The notes beneath the pieces are model-generated. The model was not told where the DNA came from. It made no database searches and saw only the letters and a list, made by a program, of their open reading frames with translations. Below, piece after piece: positions 1-7,165 of a DNA stretch of 14,273 nt (within the stretch, counting starts at the first letter, position 1; each line of letters opens with the position of its first letter). A program made the translations under genes and the position numbers. The DNA comes from an uncultured Rhodospirillaceae bacterium (lineage in GTDB: Bacteria; Pseudomonadota; Alphaproteobacteria; CAAGCB01; CAG-977), in NCBI GenBank assembly GCA_900553035.1, contig USCC01000055.1, positions 1 through 14,273 on the forward strand, in the 5' to 3' direction.

Positions 1-84
1 GCCTTTTTATACCGCGAATCGCACACCGTTCACAAAAAGCCCGTCGGGTTTTGGAGAGGCTCTTTACAGGAAAGAGGGCTTTGA
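1..84 (+). CDS. Possible C-terminal end of a plus-strand gene cut by the left edge
   Basis: The first reading frame is open from base 1 to a TGA at 82-84, giving 27 residues that end in RGSLQERGL. No start lies inside the window, so this could be the tail of a gene coming in from the left. The codons look plausible for this genome, but the stretch is short and no family is recognisable. If real, the gene would converge on the minus-strand gene ending at 242. It may equally be non-coding sequence that is open by chance. Confidence 0.22.
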   Translation, partial: AFLYRESHTVHKKPVGFWRGSLQERGL

Positions 85-109
85 AAAAAAACGGCCGGAA
101 GCCGCCGTT
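84..109 (-). terminator. Rho-independent terminator, minus strand
   Basis: Read on the minus strand, a 6-bp stem AACGGC/GCCGTT (104-109 with 90-95) encloses an 8-nt loop and runs directly into eight T residues (91-84). It lies about 130 nt beyond the stop codon of the exported trypsin-like protein and is the likely end of that transcript. A second, imperfect hairpin (204-209 with 234-239, CCTCTG/CAGAGG, extended by CCG/CGG) lies between the stop codon and this terminator. No convincing gene is seen in 110-241. Confidence 0.7.
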
Positions 110-241
110 GCAGACACGGAGTCTGAAAAGGCAGGGGTACGGAACAGCTGACAGGGAAAACGCCGGCAACGGATACAAAAACCCCGCCTGCGGAACGCGT
201 CGGCCTCTGTGCCGAAAATAAGTTCCGGCGCGGCAGAGGGC

Positions 242-2167
242 TTACTTGATAAAGTTTTCCCGCTCTTTTTTGAGACGCCGAGCCTTCTGAGTAGGCGTTT
301 CGTCCATGTCCCGGTCGCGGATGCGGATTTTCAGTGCGTCAAAGGCGTCGCCGATCGGAATAAAGCCGTCGCGTGTTTCAATCAGGCTTTCCCCGGAATG
401 CGCAATACCCGCGGCGTTGCCGTTTTCATCCACCATGATGCCGCCCAGCGTAACGCTTTGGACGTTCGTGTTTGTCAGGATTTCAACGCCGGAATCCGTA
501 TAGCGGTAACCGGCGACTTTTCCGGCTTCCAGAGCGCCTTCAAAACCGCCGCGCATGGGTGTGCCGATTGCATAAAAACGCTCGCCGACATCCGGAAGAT
601 CCAGCCGCAAGGGAATCGGCCAGCTGTATTCGTCAAAATCCGTCGGCGGAATATACAGAAGCGCGACATCCCTGTCCTTGTCGGCACGCAGAACCATGGC
701 CGGCAGAACGCGGCCGTCCAGAAACTCGACATTGATATAGGGCGACATCTTTGCAATGCTGTAATTCGTTAAAATCAGAGCCGGTGCGATGACCAGTCCG
801 GAACCGATATTCTTGTCGTTTGTCACGGCCACAAGGCTGGAACGGATACGGTAGATCCGAGTCGGTGACAGATAACGGAACGGTTTCTGGTTGGCAATGG
901 TAATCGTTCCGTCTTCGGGCGAGACCGTGAAACCGTATTTGCCGGCAAGCTGAACCAGGTCACCGTTCAGCATTGAACCGTCAAGGCCGTTGTCCAGGAA
1001 CGAAGAGGAAAGCGTATATCCGTCGAACAGACGAATCAGCGGTGTCGAGGTCAGAAGCTTTCCGAAAAATCCCTGCCGCAGCGGTGTGGACGTCAGAAGC
1101 TTCCCGAAAATCCCGAAGCTGTATTCTCCGGGCGCAAGTTCGTCAAGGTTTTCCAGCGCGGCAAAGCGTTCGGCCTCTTCGGGCGTCAGGGCATTCGCGT
1201 TTCCGGCCTTGTATGCGGCCAGACGTTCCAGCTCATCGCGGCTGAGACCTTTCAGGGCATTTTCATGCCCCAGATCCGTTGAGGAAAGAGCCATATCCGC
1301 CGGCACGATTTTTTCCAGCCGGTCGAGAACCTTATCTCTTTGCCGTTCATTGTAGAACGTCATCCGCCGCCGCCGATACGATGACATGAGATTCCGCCGG
1401 TTCTGGACATGGGCATAGGCCATGGCTTCGAAATTCTTCCGAGCACGTTCAATTTCCGAGGGATCCGGTATGCGGCGCACCGTTTCCATGAAGCCCGGCA
1501 TGCCGATCATGCGGGTCAACGCGTCGGCAAATGCCTTTTCGACCAGGCGGATTTCTCCGTCGCGCACGGGATCTTCAATCGTCGCATAGCCGTATGTCGT
1601 GTCTTCCCAGTAGAGTTTGCGGTTGAAGGGCGTCATGACCCGCCACAGAACCTTGATTTCCGCGGAACCGCTGCGAAGCTGGGAATATTTCCGGGTACGC
1701 CAGTCATAATGGTCGCAGACGTTGACATACAGGTCTTTGATTTCCGCCGTGATCAGGTATCCCGGGACGCGGTCGCCGATGGAATAGGGAAAATAACGAC
1801 TGGTCTTATTCACGACAACGGGAAAAATTTCGTTCATTTCCTCGAAAAAAACGTCGCCGAACTTCATGTCGCGTCGCATGGCCCGGCCCTGATTCAGGAC
1901 AATTTTCTTCTCCATGCGGCGGCATCCGAACAGCTTGAAATTATAGCGTCCGATGTCCTTGCCCCATTCGGCCGGCGTCCGGTTGCGGTCGATTTTAAAA
2001 TCAACAAATTCCAGCTTGATGGATGCCAGTTTCGGATCAAAGGTGAACAACTCTTCGGCCAGGCCGCCGGAAGCGGATTCGGATATAAGCTCGTTTTCTT
2101 CAATAAAAGCGCGGGCAGGCACCTGAAAAGCGCATAAAATCAGCGTTATGAATAAAAAACGTTTCAT
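242..2167 (-). CDS. Exported protein with degenerate trypsin-like (S1C/HtrA-type) C-terminal domain
   Basis: The protein has 641 residues from ATG at 2167. This start is preferred over an in-frame ATG at 2209 because it opens directly on a signal peptide: KR, a hydrophobic core FLFITLILCAF, then cleavage near ARA at about residue 20. Residues 35-240 form an unrecognised domain, possibly akin to envelope lipoprotein-like folds. Residues 240-300 are Arg-rich and probably helical. A 14-residue tandem repeat lies at 354-381. Residues about 435-615 align by eye with trypsin-like proteases of the HtrA type (IGSGLVIAP, DGRVLPA, DVALLYI, GGIMVDENGN). The catalytic His position holds Ser470 (LTNYS where LTNxH is expected), Asp500 is kept, and the nucleophile position holds Leu574 (TLGG where NSGG is expected). 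It should therefore be proteolytically inactive. A binding or scaffold role in the periplasm is inference. It is transcribed alone, divergently from hisA. Confidence 0.85.
   Translation of the reverse strand: MKRFLFITLILCAFQVPARAFIEENELISESASGGLAEELFTFDPKLASIKLEFVDFKIDRNRTPAEWGKDIGRYNFKLFGCRRMEKKIVLNQGRAMRRDMKFGDVFFEEMNEIFPVVVNKTSRYFPYSIGDRVPGYLITAEIKDLYVNVCDHYDWRTRKYSQLRSGSAEIKVLWRVMTPFNRKLYWEDTTYGYATIEDPVRDGEIRLVEKAFADALTRMIGMPGFMETVRRIPDPSEIERARKNFEAMAYAHVQNRRNLMSSYRRRRMTFYNERQRDKVLDRLEKIVPADMALSSTDLGHENALKGLSRDELERLAAYKAGNANALTPEEAERFAALENLDELAPGEYSFGIFGKLLTSTPLRQGFFGKLLTSTPLIRLFDGYTLSSSFLDNGLDGSMLNGDLVQLAGKYGFTVSPEDGTITIANQKPFRYLSPTRIYRIRSSLVAVTNDKNIGSGLVIAPALILTNYSIAKMSPYINVEFLDGRVLPAMVLRADKDRDVALLYIPPTDFDEYSWPIPLRLDLPDVGERFYAIGTPMRGGFEGALEAGKVAGYRYTDSGVEILTNTNVQSVTLGGIMVDENGNAAGIAHSGESLIETRDGFIPIGDAFDALKIRIRDRDMDETPTQKARRLKKERENFIK
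1037..1120. repeat. 42-bp tandem duplication inside the exported protein gene
   Basis: Two adjacent 42-bp units, 1037-1078 and 1079-1120, are nearly identical over most of their length. Both start CAGCGGTGT and contain GTCAGAAGCTT. In the protein they encode consecutive 14-residue units beginning FGKLLTSTPL and differing only in the last residues. The length is a multiple of three, so the frame is kept. The repeat lies in the linker between the N-terminal domain and the trypsin-like domain. Confidence 0.9.
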
Positions 2168-2256
2168 CGTCAGATACCTGCTGTTTATTTTATAGTCATT
2201 TTCATACATAATCAGAAAAACATTAAAAAATGTTTAGCTGACGGAAAGGATTTTCA
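2168..2256. promoter_or_regulatory. Divergent intergenic region with an AT-rich inverted repeat, upstream of hisA
   Basis: This gap separates the divergent starts of the exported protein gene and hisA. It holds an inverted repeat AAACATT/AATGTTT (2218-2224 and 2229-2235) around four A residues. A -10-like CATAAT lies at 2207-2212 on the plus strand, with only a weak -35 match upstream. A clear Shine-Dalgarno AAAGGA (2245-2250) sits six bases before the hisA ATG. The inverted repeat lies where an operator for either gene could act, but no regulator can be named from it. Confidence 0.4.
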
Positions 2257-2979
2257 ATGTATTTACTGCCCGCAATTGATTTAAAGAACGGTTCGTGCGT
2301 CCGCCTTCGGCAGGGGGATATGGCGCAGGCGACCGTGTTTGATGCGTCTCCGTCCGATCAGGCGCAACGTTTTGCTGAACAGGGATGCGAATGGATACAC
2401 ATTGTTGATTTGGACGGTGCGTTTGCCGGCCACCCCGTGAATGCGGAGGCCGTTGAATGCATTCTGGCGGCCGTGGACGTGCGGATCGAACTGGGCGGAG
2501 GGATACGTTCGCTGGAAACGGTTAAAATGTGGCTGGACAAAGGTGTGAGCCGCGTTATTCTGGGGACGATCGCACTGCGCAATCCGGATTTTGTCAAAAG
2601 GGCGTGTGATCTGTATCCCGGTCGGATCGCCGTCGGAATTGACGCGAAAAACGGCATGGTCGCGGTTGAAGGATGGGCTGAAACGTCGCAGATAAGCGAT
2701 GTTGAACTGGCCGAAAAATTCGAATCCGCGGGTGTCGATGTCCTCATTTACACGGATATTTCGCGCGACGGGGTTCTGCAGGGGCCGAATCTGGCGGCGA
2801 CGACGCGGCTGTCCGAACGCATTTCGACACCTGTCATTGTTTCGGGAGGCGTGTCGACTCTGGATGATCTCCGAGCCTGCCGCGCTGAAGCGGAGAAAAA
2901 TCTGGCCGGTGTCATTGTCGGCCGCGCGATTTACGACGGGCGTTTTACGGTTGCCGAAGCGCTGTCGGTTCTGAAATAG
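2257..2979 (+). CDS. hisA: HisA, phosphoribosylformimino-AICAR ribotide isomerase (EC 5.3.1.16)
   Basis: HisA catalyses the fourth step of histidine biosynthesis, the Amadori isomerisation of ProFAR to PRFAR, in the cytoplasm. The 240-residue length is normal for this TIM-barrel enzyme. The N-terminus PAIDLKNGSCVRL carries the general-base candidate Asp8. GIDAKNG places Asp129 as the likely acid partner. ELGGGIRS (about 78-85), TDISRDG (166-172) and VSGGVS (195-200) are the phosphate-binding and barrel-end motifs. The ATG follows a good Shine-Dalgarno. It is the first gene of its unit, with hisE beginning ten bases after its stop. In most related clusters hisF comes next, and here it does not. 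Confidence 0.96.
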   Translation: MYLLPAIDLKNGSCVRLRQGDMAQATVFDASPSDQAQRFAEQGCEWIHIVDLDGAFAGHPVNAEAVECILAAVDVRIELGGGIRSLETVKMWLDKGVSRVILGTIALRNPDFVKRACDLYPGRIAVGIDAKNGMVAVEGWAETSQISDVELAEKFESAGVDVLIYTDISRDGVLQGPNLAATTRLSERISTPVIVSGGVSTLDDLRACRAEAEKNLAGVIVGRAIYDGRFTVAEALSVLK

Positions 2980-2989
2980 GGAAAAAAAC

Positions 2990-3313
2990 ATGAGCGAAGA
3001 AGTGCTGCAGCGTTTGTTTGAAGTCATTGAAAGCCGAAAAGGTGCGGATTCTGAAACGTCTTATACGGCGCGGCTGTTTTCGCGCGGCCGCGGGCGAATC
3101 GCCCAGAAGGTTGGAGAAGAGGCGGTCGAAACCGTCATTTCCGCCGTGTGCCGGGATCGGGAGCACATTGTTTCCGAAAGCGCGGATCTGCTGTATCATT
3201 TGCTGGTTTTGTGGGCGGACGCCGGCGTCGCCCCCGGAGAAGTCTGGGAATGCCTGGAAAAAAGGGAAGGTGTTTCCGGTATTGAAGAAAAACGCCGCCG
3301 CGTAAAGGAGTGA
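2990..3313 (+). CDS. hisE: HisE, phosphoribosyl-ATP pyrophosphatase (EC 3.6.1.31)
   Basis: HisE hydrolyses phosphoribosyl-ATP to phosphoribosyl-AMP and pyrophosphate, the second step of histidine biosynthesis. The protein has 107 residues, the usual size of a stand-alone all-alpha MazG-like HisE without a fused HisI domain. The Mg-binding motif KVGEEAVE is at 40-47 and a second acidic helix ESADLLYH at 63-70. The ATG at 2990 has AGGG eight bases upstream, overlapping the hisA stop region. The stop TGA (3311-3313) overlaps the Shine-Dalgarno of the following gene. It was probably acquired with hisA as part of an operon. Confidence 0.95.
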   Translation: MSEEVLQRLFEVIESRKGADSETSYTARLFSRGRGRIAQKVGEEAVETVISAVCRDREHIVSESADLLYHLLVLWADAGVAPGEVWECLEKREGVSGIEEKRRRVKE

Positions 3314-3318
3314 AGAAC

Positions 3319-3678
3319 ATGGCTTACGACGAAAACAATATATTCGCGAAAATTCTGCGCGGGGAAATCCCGGTCAACCGGATTTACGAAGACGATTTTG
3401 CGCTGGCTTTCCCCGATATCAATCCGAAAGCGCCCGTGCACGTGCTGGTCATTCCGAAAAAGGCGTGCCGGAATTTTCCTGAATTTGTCGCAACGGCTTC
3501 AGAGGCTGAGATGGCCGGATTTTTCCGGGCGGTCGCAAAAGTCGCCGAAAAACTGGGCGTTGCGGAAGACGGTTACCGCATTTTAAGCAATATCGGGACA
3601 AACGGCGGTCAGGAGGTGCCCCATTTGCACATCCATCTGTTTGCCGGGGCAAAGCTGGGGGCAATGATCGGCCGCTGA
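3319..3678 (+). CDS. hinT: HIT family nucleotide-binding protein (HinT-like)
   Basis: This is a 119-residue histidine triad protein. Members of the family bind purine nucleotides and hydrolyse phosphoramidates such as AMP-lysine. The triad HLHIH is at residues 102-106, preceded by NGGQEVP and followed by the conserved LFAGAKLGAM tail. The N-terminal strand motif FPDINPKAPVHVLVIPK is also typical. The ATG at 3319 is chosen because AAAGGAG (3304-3310) lies eight bases upstream. An in-frame GTG at 3310 would sit inside that site. Position after hisE is a known arrangement in Alphaproteobacteria. It closes the transcript, with a terminator twenty bases downstream. Confidence 0.95.
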   Translation: MAYDENNIFAKILRGEIPVNRIYEDDFALAFPDINPKAPVHVLVIPKKACRNFPEFVATASEAEMAGFFRAVAKVAEKLGVAEDGYRILSNIGTNGGQEVPHLHIHLFAGAKLGAMIGR

Positions 3679-3697
3679 GCAGCGCTTTTCAAGCCGG

Positions 3698-3730
3698 AAC
3701 GGAGCCTTTTGACACAGGCTCCGTTTTTTT
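3698..3730 (+). terminator. Rho-independent terminator of the hisA-hisE-hinT unit
   Basis: A 9-bp perfect stem AACGGAGCC/GGCTCCGTT (3698-3706 and 3717-3725) with a 10-nt loop is followed by a T run to 3730. It lies just after the hinT stop. Confidence 0.93.
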
Positions 3731-3765
3731 AAAACGTGTGCGTTTTGTGAGAATGCAATAAAAAA

Positions 3766-3840
3766 TTGTTAAAAGTTAAAATTGCGTCTTTACTAATTCA
3801 TGTCCTCCTATAAGATGTAGAGGATATTTTGCAGGGAGGT
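3766..3840 (+). promoter_or_regulatory. Likely promoter and ribosome-binding site of the lipase-like gene
   Basis: The AT-rich stretch after the terminator holds TTGTTA (3766-3771) and TTTACT (3789-3794) with a 17-bp spacer, an 8/12 match to the sigma-70 consensus. A second -10-like TATAAG lies at 3809-3814 inside an inverted repeat TCCTC/GAGGA (3803-3807 and 3820-3824). AGGGAGGT at 3833-3840 is a strong Shine-Dalgarno for the ATG at 3845. Which -10 is used cannot be decided by eye. Confidence 0.4.
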
Positions 3841-3844
3841 TTTT

Positions 3845-5056
3845 ATGGATAAAGCATTGGAAAACGCTGTTTTTTGTAAGGCAGTTTACGCGAAGAATTT
3901 AAAAGAAATACCGCTTCACCCCGTGACAGGCGCCGTCAATCAGGATTCGGATATTTTTGCATGTGATTTCAAGGCATTGCGAAAATCCGGGTTTTGCGAG
4001 GCAGAAGCCGTCAGTTTTCTGAAGAGTTATAAGATCAAGGCGTCGGTTCTGAAAAGCAGCGGTCTGCAGATGGCTGTTTTTGAAAATGCGCGGGGTCGCA
4101 AAACCGTTGCGGTCGCCGGGACGAACGATTTTCGGGACGTTCTGACGGATTTTCATCTGTTTCGGGCGGTCGAACATTTGACTCAGCCGATTCGGAAACG
4201 TCTGCTGGAGGCGTGCCGGGTTTTGGAAGGATGGAAAATGACGGGCGTGATTTCTCCGGATGAAAAGTTCGGACTGACGGGGCATTCGCTGGGCGGTTAT
4301 ATCGCTCATGCTCTGTCATTCATGACCCGCGGCGTCAACATATCGTCGCTGTATACCTTCAACGCGCCGGTTCCTTCGGACGACGGGCTTGAAAAATTCT
4401 TTCCGGGAGCGTTCGTTTCTTCGTGCAAGCCGCGGAACTTTTACGCCGAAGCCGGATTCAACGCCACTTCGGATTTGCATGGCTTCATTAAGAAGCATCC
4501 CGAAAAATACGGCATGTACGTCCCGTTCTTTGTCAACGGAACGTCCTATGAAATGGACGGCCATTTCATTCAGAAATGTGTCGAAAGCCTTTATGTCAAA
4601 CAGTTTCTGGAGGACATCGGGCTACGGATGACAAACGCCTGTTTCAACCAGACGGCCAAAAGCTGTTGCGACAGCGCCGGGCAGGGATCTTTGGAAAAAA
4701 TGGTAAATATCATCGCCGAGGAGCTGGGCTATACGTACCGTCTGAAACCGGGGAACACGTCGGATATTTATAATTTTACGTCCCAGATCAAAAAGGATCT
4801 GAAGGGGCGCCGGCTGAACCTGTCATCGGTTTTTCATCTGAAGGAACCGGAAGCGTACATCACGCCTTCGGAAAATCCGAAGCACTGTGCTTTCTGCCGG
4901 GCGGTACGCCGGAATTCTCCGTTTGTCCTGGAAACTGAAGGAACAGATCCCGCGCTACGGCTCGCGGTCGAAGAGGCGGAGCAGTACATGAAAGGGCTGA
5001 AGGCAAACATCCGGCATTACAACAGGCGCTACAGAACCAAAAAGGCCGTTCTGTGA
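3845..5056 (+). CDS. Class 3 lipase-like alpha/beta hydrolase, cytoplasmic
   Basis: The protein has 403 residues. VAVAGTND-FRDVLTD (about 88-102) matches the strand and oxyanion region of class 3 lipases. TGHSLGGY (145-152) is the nucleophile elbow with Ser148. Asp210 and His240 (MDGHFIQ) are candidates for the rest of the triad. No signal peptide or membrane segment is seen, so it should act inside the cell unless a specialised secretion system exports it. The C-terminal 150 residues are not recognised. They contain a Cys pair (SCCDS) and a CAFC motif near 347-350, followed by a basic tail. It stands alone between two terminators, so its neighbours give no clue to substrate. Hydrolysis of an ester or lipid is probable from the fold, but the substrate is unknown. 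Confidence 0.82.
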   Translation: MDKALENAVFCKAVYAKNLKEIPLHPVTGAVNQDSDIFACDFKALRKSGFCEAEAVSFLKSYKIKASVLKSSGLQMAVFENARGRKTVAVAGTNDFRDVLTDFHLFRAVEHLTQPIRKRLLEACRVLEGWKMTGVISPDEKFGLTGHSLGGYIAHALSFMTRGVNISSLYTFNAPVPSDDGLEKFFPGAFVSSCKPRNFYAEAGFNATSDLHGFIKKHPEKYGMYVPFFVNGTSYEMDGHFIQKCVESLYVKQFLEDIGLRMTNACFNQTAKSCCDSAGQGSLEKMVNIIAEELGYTYRLKPGNTSDIYNFTSQIKKDLKGRRLNLSSVFHLKEPEAYITPSENPKHCAFCRAVRRNSPFVLETEGTDPALRLAVEEAEQYMKGLKANIRHYNRRYRTKKAVL

Positions 5057-5065
5057 ATTTCCGGG

Positions 5066-5095
5066 AAAAAGGCGTTCATCATGAACGCCTTTTTT
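5066..5095. terminator. Bidirectional terminator between convergent genes
   Basis: A near-perfect palindrome has stem GGCGTTCAT/ATGAACGCC (5071-5079 and 5081-5089), flanked by five A on the left and six T on the right. It therefore works on both strands: it ends the lipase-like gene on the plus strand and the galU-MFS transcript on the minus strand. The MFS stop codon (5096-5094) overlaps its T run. Confidence 0.92.
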
Positions 5096-6281
5096 ATCCG
5101 GCGGTTTTGAGGCGGCGTTCCAGGCGGGCTTTTTTCTTTAGAAGCTCTTCGCGCCGGTAATACCTGTCCAGGACGAAAATTTTCAGCAGAGCGCCGCAGA
5201 CGGCGACAGTCAGCCCCCAGCGCAGATTGAGACCCGCTGTGGTGATCAGGGCGCAGATCAGCATGGCCGAAATTGCTCCGATGTCCCATCCAAGTTCGGT
5301 GTAATACGTGAAGTAAAGAGGATGGCGGGATTTTTTCGTCGCGTTGTAAATCGCCGTCATCAGGCCTGTCATTGAAAAACAGTAGGCGATGGCCGCGAAA
5401 AAGTCACAGGCAATGACCATGGGAACGGTATAGGTGAAAAAGCCGCGCACCAGAATGACAACGATATGCATCCCATAACCGATGAGGCAGATCTGTCGTC
5501 CTTTGCCCCGGTCAATCAGGGAACCGAAAAAGAGGTTGCCGAGCGCCCGGAACACGGCGGCCAGCCCGAGGATAAAGCCGAAATTGCCGTAATTTTCATG
5601 AAGTAGCATGAAAACAATCAGAGGCCAGACGGCATTTGCCTGATAAAACCATCCGTCGCCGACGAAAACGGCGAATCCGAAATGGCCGACGTGCTTTTTC
5701 TCTTCCGCCGTGGCCTTTCCGGGCAGAGGAATGTCCGGCAGAAGGGCCAGAGGCCATACAGACGCCAACGTCAGCACAAAGGGAAGGAGAAACGCGTAAA
5801 CGGGATTGACGTTCAGAAGCAGGCCGCCGCAGATGGGGCCGATAACGGCGACGATGGTTGAAATGGCTTCGCGGATGCCGACGCTGGATCCCCGATCTTC
5901 GGCGGAACCAACAGAGGCGAAATAATTATGATACGACACCCAGTACAGGACATCGGCCAGGCCCGAAACAAACATGAAAGGCAGCAGCCACAGACTCAGC
6001 CCGTCAATCGGAATCATGACAAGATAGCGTCCCGCAAAAACGACGGTTCCGATCATCAGCGTAAAGTGAATGCCTTTTTTCAGGCATAAGTACATTGCCG
6101 CCGGACGGGTCAGCGTCCGGACCGCCAGCATTCCGGCATAGGTCAGGAAGGTCAGCGGCAGGGACAGTCCCTGTTTATACAGATATGAAAGGGTGAACAT
6201 ACTGCACATTTCCCATCCGAATGCCCGCAGGCAGTAATGAACGTTGAGAATGTTCAGATCCCTGTTTGAAAAGAAGGCCAT
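5094..6281 (-). CDS. Major facilitator superfamily transporter
   Basis: A 395-residue integral membrane protein with about eleven or twelve hydrophobic segments in two halves, separated by a charged loop near residues 185-200 (PGKATAEEKKH). GSLIDRGKGRQ (253-263) is a motif A-like loop in the second half. EDRGSSVGIREAI followed by VIGPICGGLL (128-155) resembles the TM5 region of the family. The C-terminal tail is strongly basic (REELLKKKARLERRLK). The ATG at 6281 has AAGG nine bases upstream, and this site overlaps the galU stop. Only 11 bases separate it from galU, so the two are probably cotranscribed. The substrate cannot be read from the sequence. A link to sugar nucleotides or envelope sugars is only suggested by galU. 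Confidence 0.88.
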   Translation of the reverse strand: MAFFSNRDLNILNVHYCLRAFGWEMCSMFTLSYLYKQGLSLPLTFLTYAGMLAVRTLTRPAAMYLCLKKGIHFTLMIGTVVFAGRYLVMIPIDGLSLWLLPFMFVSGLADVLYWVSYHNYFASVGSAEDRGSSVGIREAISTIVAVIGPICGGLLLNVNPVYAFLLPFVLTLASVWPLALLPDIPLPGKATAEEKKHVGHFGFAVFVGDGWFYQANAVWPLIVFMLLHENYGNFGFILGLAAVFRALGNLFFGSLIDRGKGRQICLIGYGMHIVVILVRGFFTYTVPMVIACDFFAAIAYCFSMTGLMTAIYNATKKSRHPLYFTYYTELGWDIGAISAMLICALITTAGLNLRWGLTVAVCGALLKIFVLDRYYRREELLKKKARLERRLKTAG

Positions 6282-6292
6282 TCCCGGCGACC

Positions 6293-7165
6293 TTATATGT
6301 TCAGGGTTTTAATGGCTTCCCGGAATTCACCGGCGATATCCGGCCGGTCAAGGGCAAATTCGATATTCGCCATCAGGAAGCCGACCTTGTTGCCGCAGTC
6401 GAAGCGGCGCCCCTCATAGCGCAGGCCGTACAGGGGCACCCGGTCCAGCGTCGCCGCAATCGCGTCGGTCAGCTGGATTTCACCTTTGACGCCCGCCGTC
6501 TGTTTATCCAGCTCCTTGAACACCTGGGGTGAAAGGATATAGCGTCCGGAAACAGCCAGGCGCGACGGTGCCTTTTCCGGCGTTGGTTTTTCAACGACTC
6601 CTTTGGCGTGGACAATGTGTCCGTCGTCCGAATCAATGTCAAGGATGCCGTAGCGCGATGTCTGCTCTTCCGGGACTTCCTGAACGGCGACGAGGTTCCC
6701 GCCGAATTTCGGATAAACGGCGGTCATCTGTTTCAGGCACGGCGTCGGACAATGAAAAATATCATCGGGCAGCAGGACGGCAAACGGTTCATCACCGACC
6801 AGGTCGCGGGCGCACCAGACCGCGTGGCCCAGACCCTTGGGTTCACTCTGGCGCGTGTAGGAAATCTCCCCCGAATCGAAGGAAGAATCCTTCAGAAACG
6901 CCAGCAGTTCGGTTTTATTTTCCCGCCGCAGAAGTTCTTCCAGCTTTGAATTGGAATCGAAATGGTCTTCAATGGCGGATTTGCCGTGTCCGGTGATGAA
7001 AATAAAGTGCTCGATACCGGCGGCCTTTGCTTCCTCCAGAGCATACTGAATCAAAGGCTTGTCGACAATCGGCAACATCTCTTTGGGCATGGCTTTCGTG
7101 GCCGGAAGAAAGCGGGTTCCAAGGCCTCCGACGGGGAAAACGGCTTTGCGGACGCGGACGTTCAT
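6293..7165 (-). CDS. galU: UTP-glucose-1-phosphate uridylyltransferase
   Basis: GalU makes UDP-glucose from UTP and glucose-1-phosphate for envelope polysaccharides and nucleotide-sugar pathways. The 290-residue length is usual. The nucleotide-binding motif GGLGTRFLPATKAMPKEMLP (13-32) is intact, as are QSEPKGLGHAVWCA (106-119), the metal-binding region LLPDDIF (131-137) and VEKP (191-194). The ATG at 7165 is chosen because AAAGGAG lies just upstream. An upstream in-frame extension to 7255 would cover the divergent promoter region and lacks family similarity. The MFS gene follows 11 bases after the stop. Confidence 0.96.
   Translation of the reverse strand: MNVRVRKAVFPVGGLGTRFLPATKAMPKEMLPIVDKPLIQYALEEAKAAGIEHFIFITGHGKSAIEDHFDSNSKLEELLRRENKTELLAFLKDSSFDSGEISYTRQSEPKGLGHAVWCARDLVGDEPFAVLLPDDIFHCPTPCLKQMTAVYPKFGGNLVAVQEVPEEQTSRYGILDIDSDDGHIVHAKGVVEKPTPEKAPSRLAVSGRYILSPQVFKELDKQTAGVKGEIQLTDAIAATLDRVPLYGLRYEGRRFDCGNKVGFLMANIEFALDRPDIAGEFREAIKTLNI

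Noticed and set aside
28..60. Plus-strand terminator around AAAAGCCC/GGGTTTT near the left edge
   Set aside because: The stem needs a wobble pair, the loop is only three bases and the T run is part of the stem. It also lies inside the possible coding tail.
1409..2137. A 242-codon plus-strand open frame antisense to the exported protein
   Set aside because: The minus-strand protein has a signal peptide and a recognisable domain. The antisense product has neither and no ribosome-binding site I could see.
2281..3027. A 248-codon minus-strand open frame opposite hisA
   Set aside because: hisA is unambiguous on the plus strand, and the opposite frame is a shadow of its codon structure.
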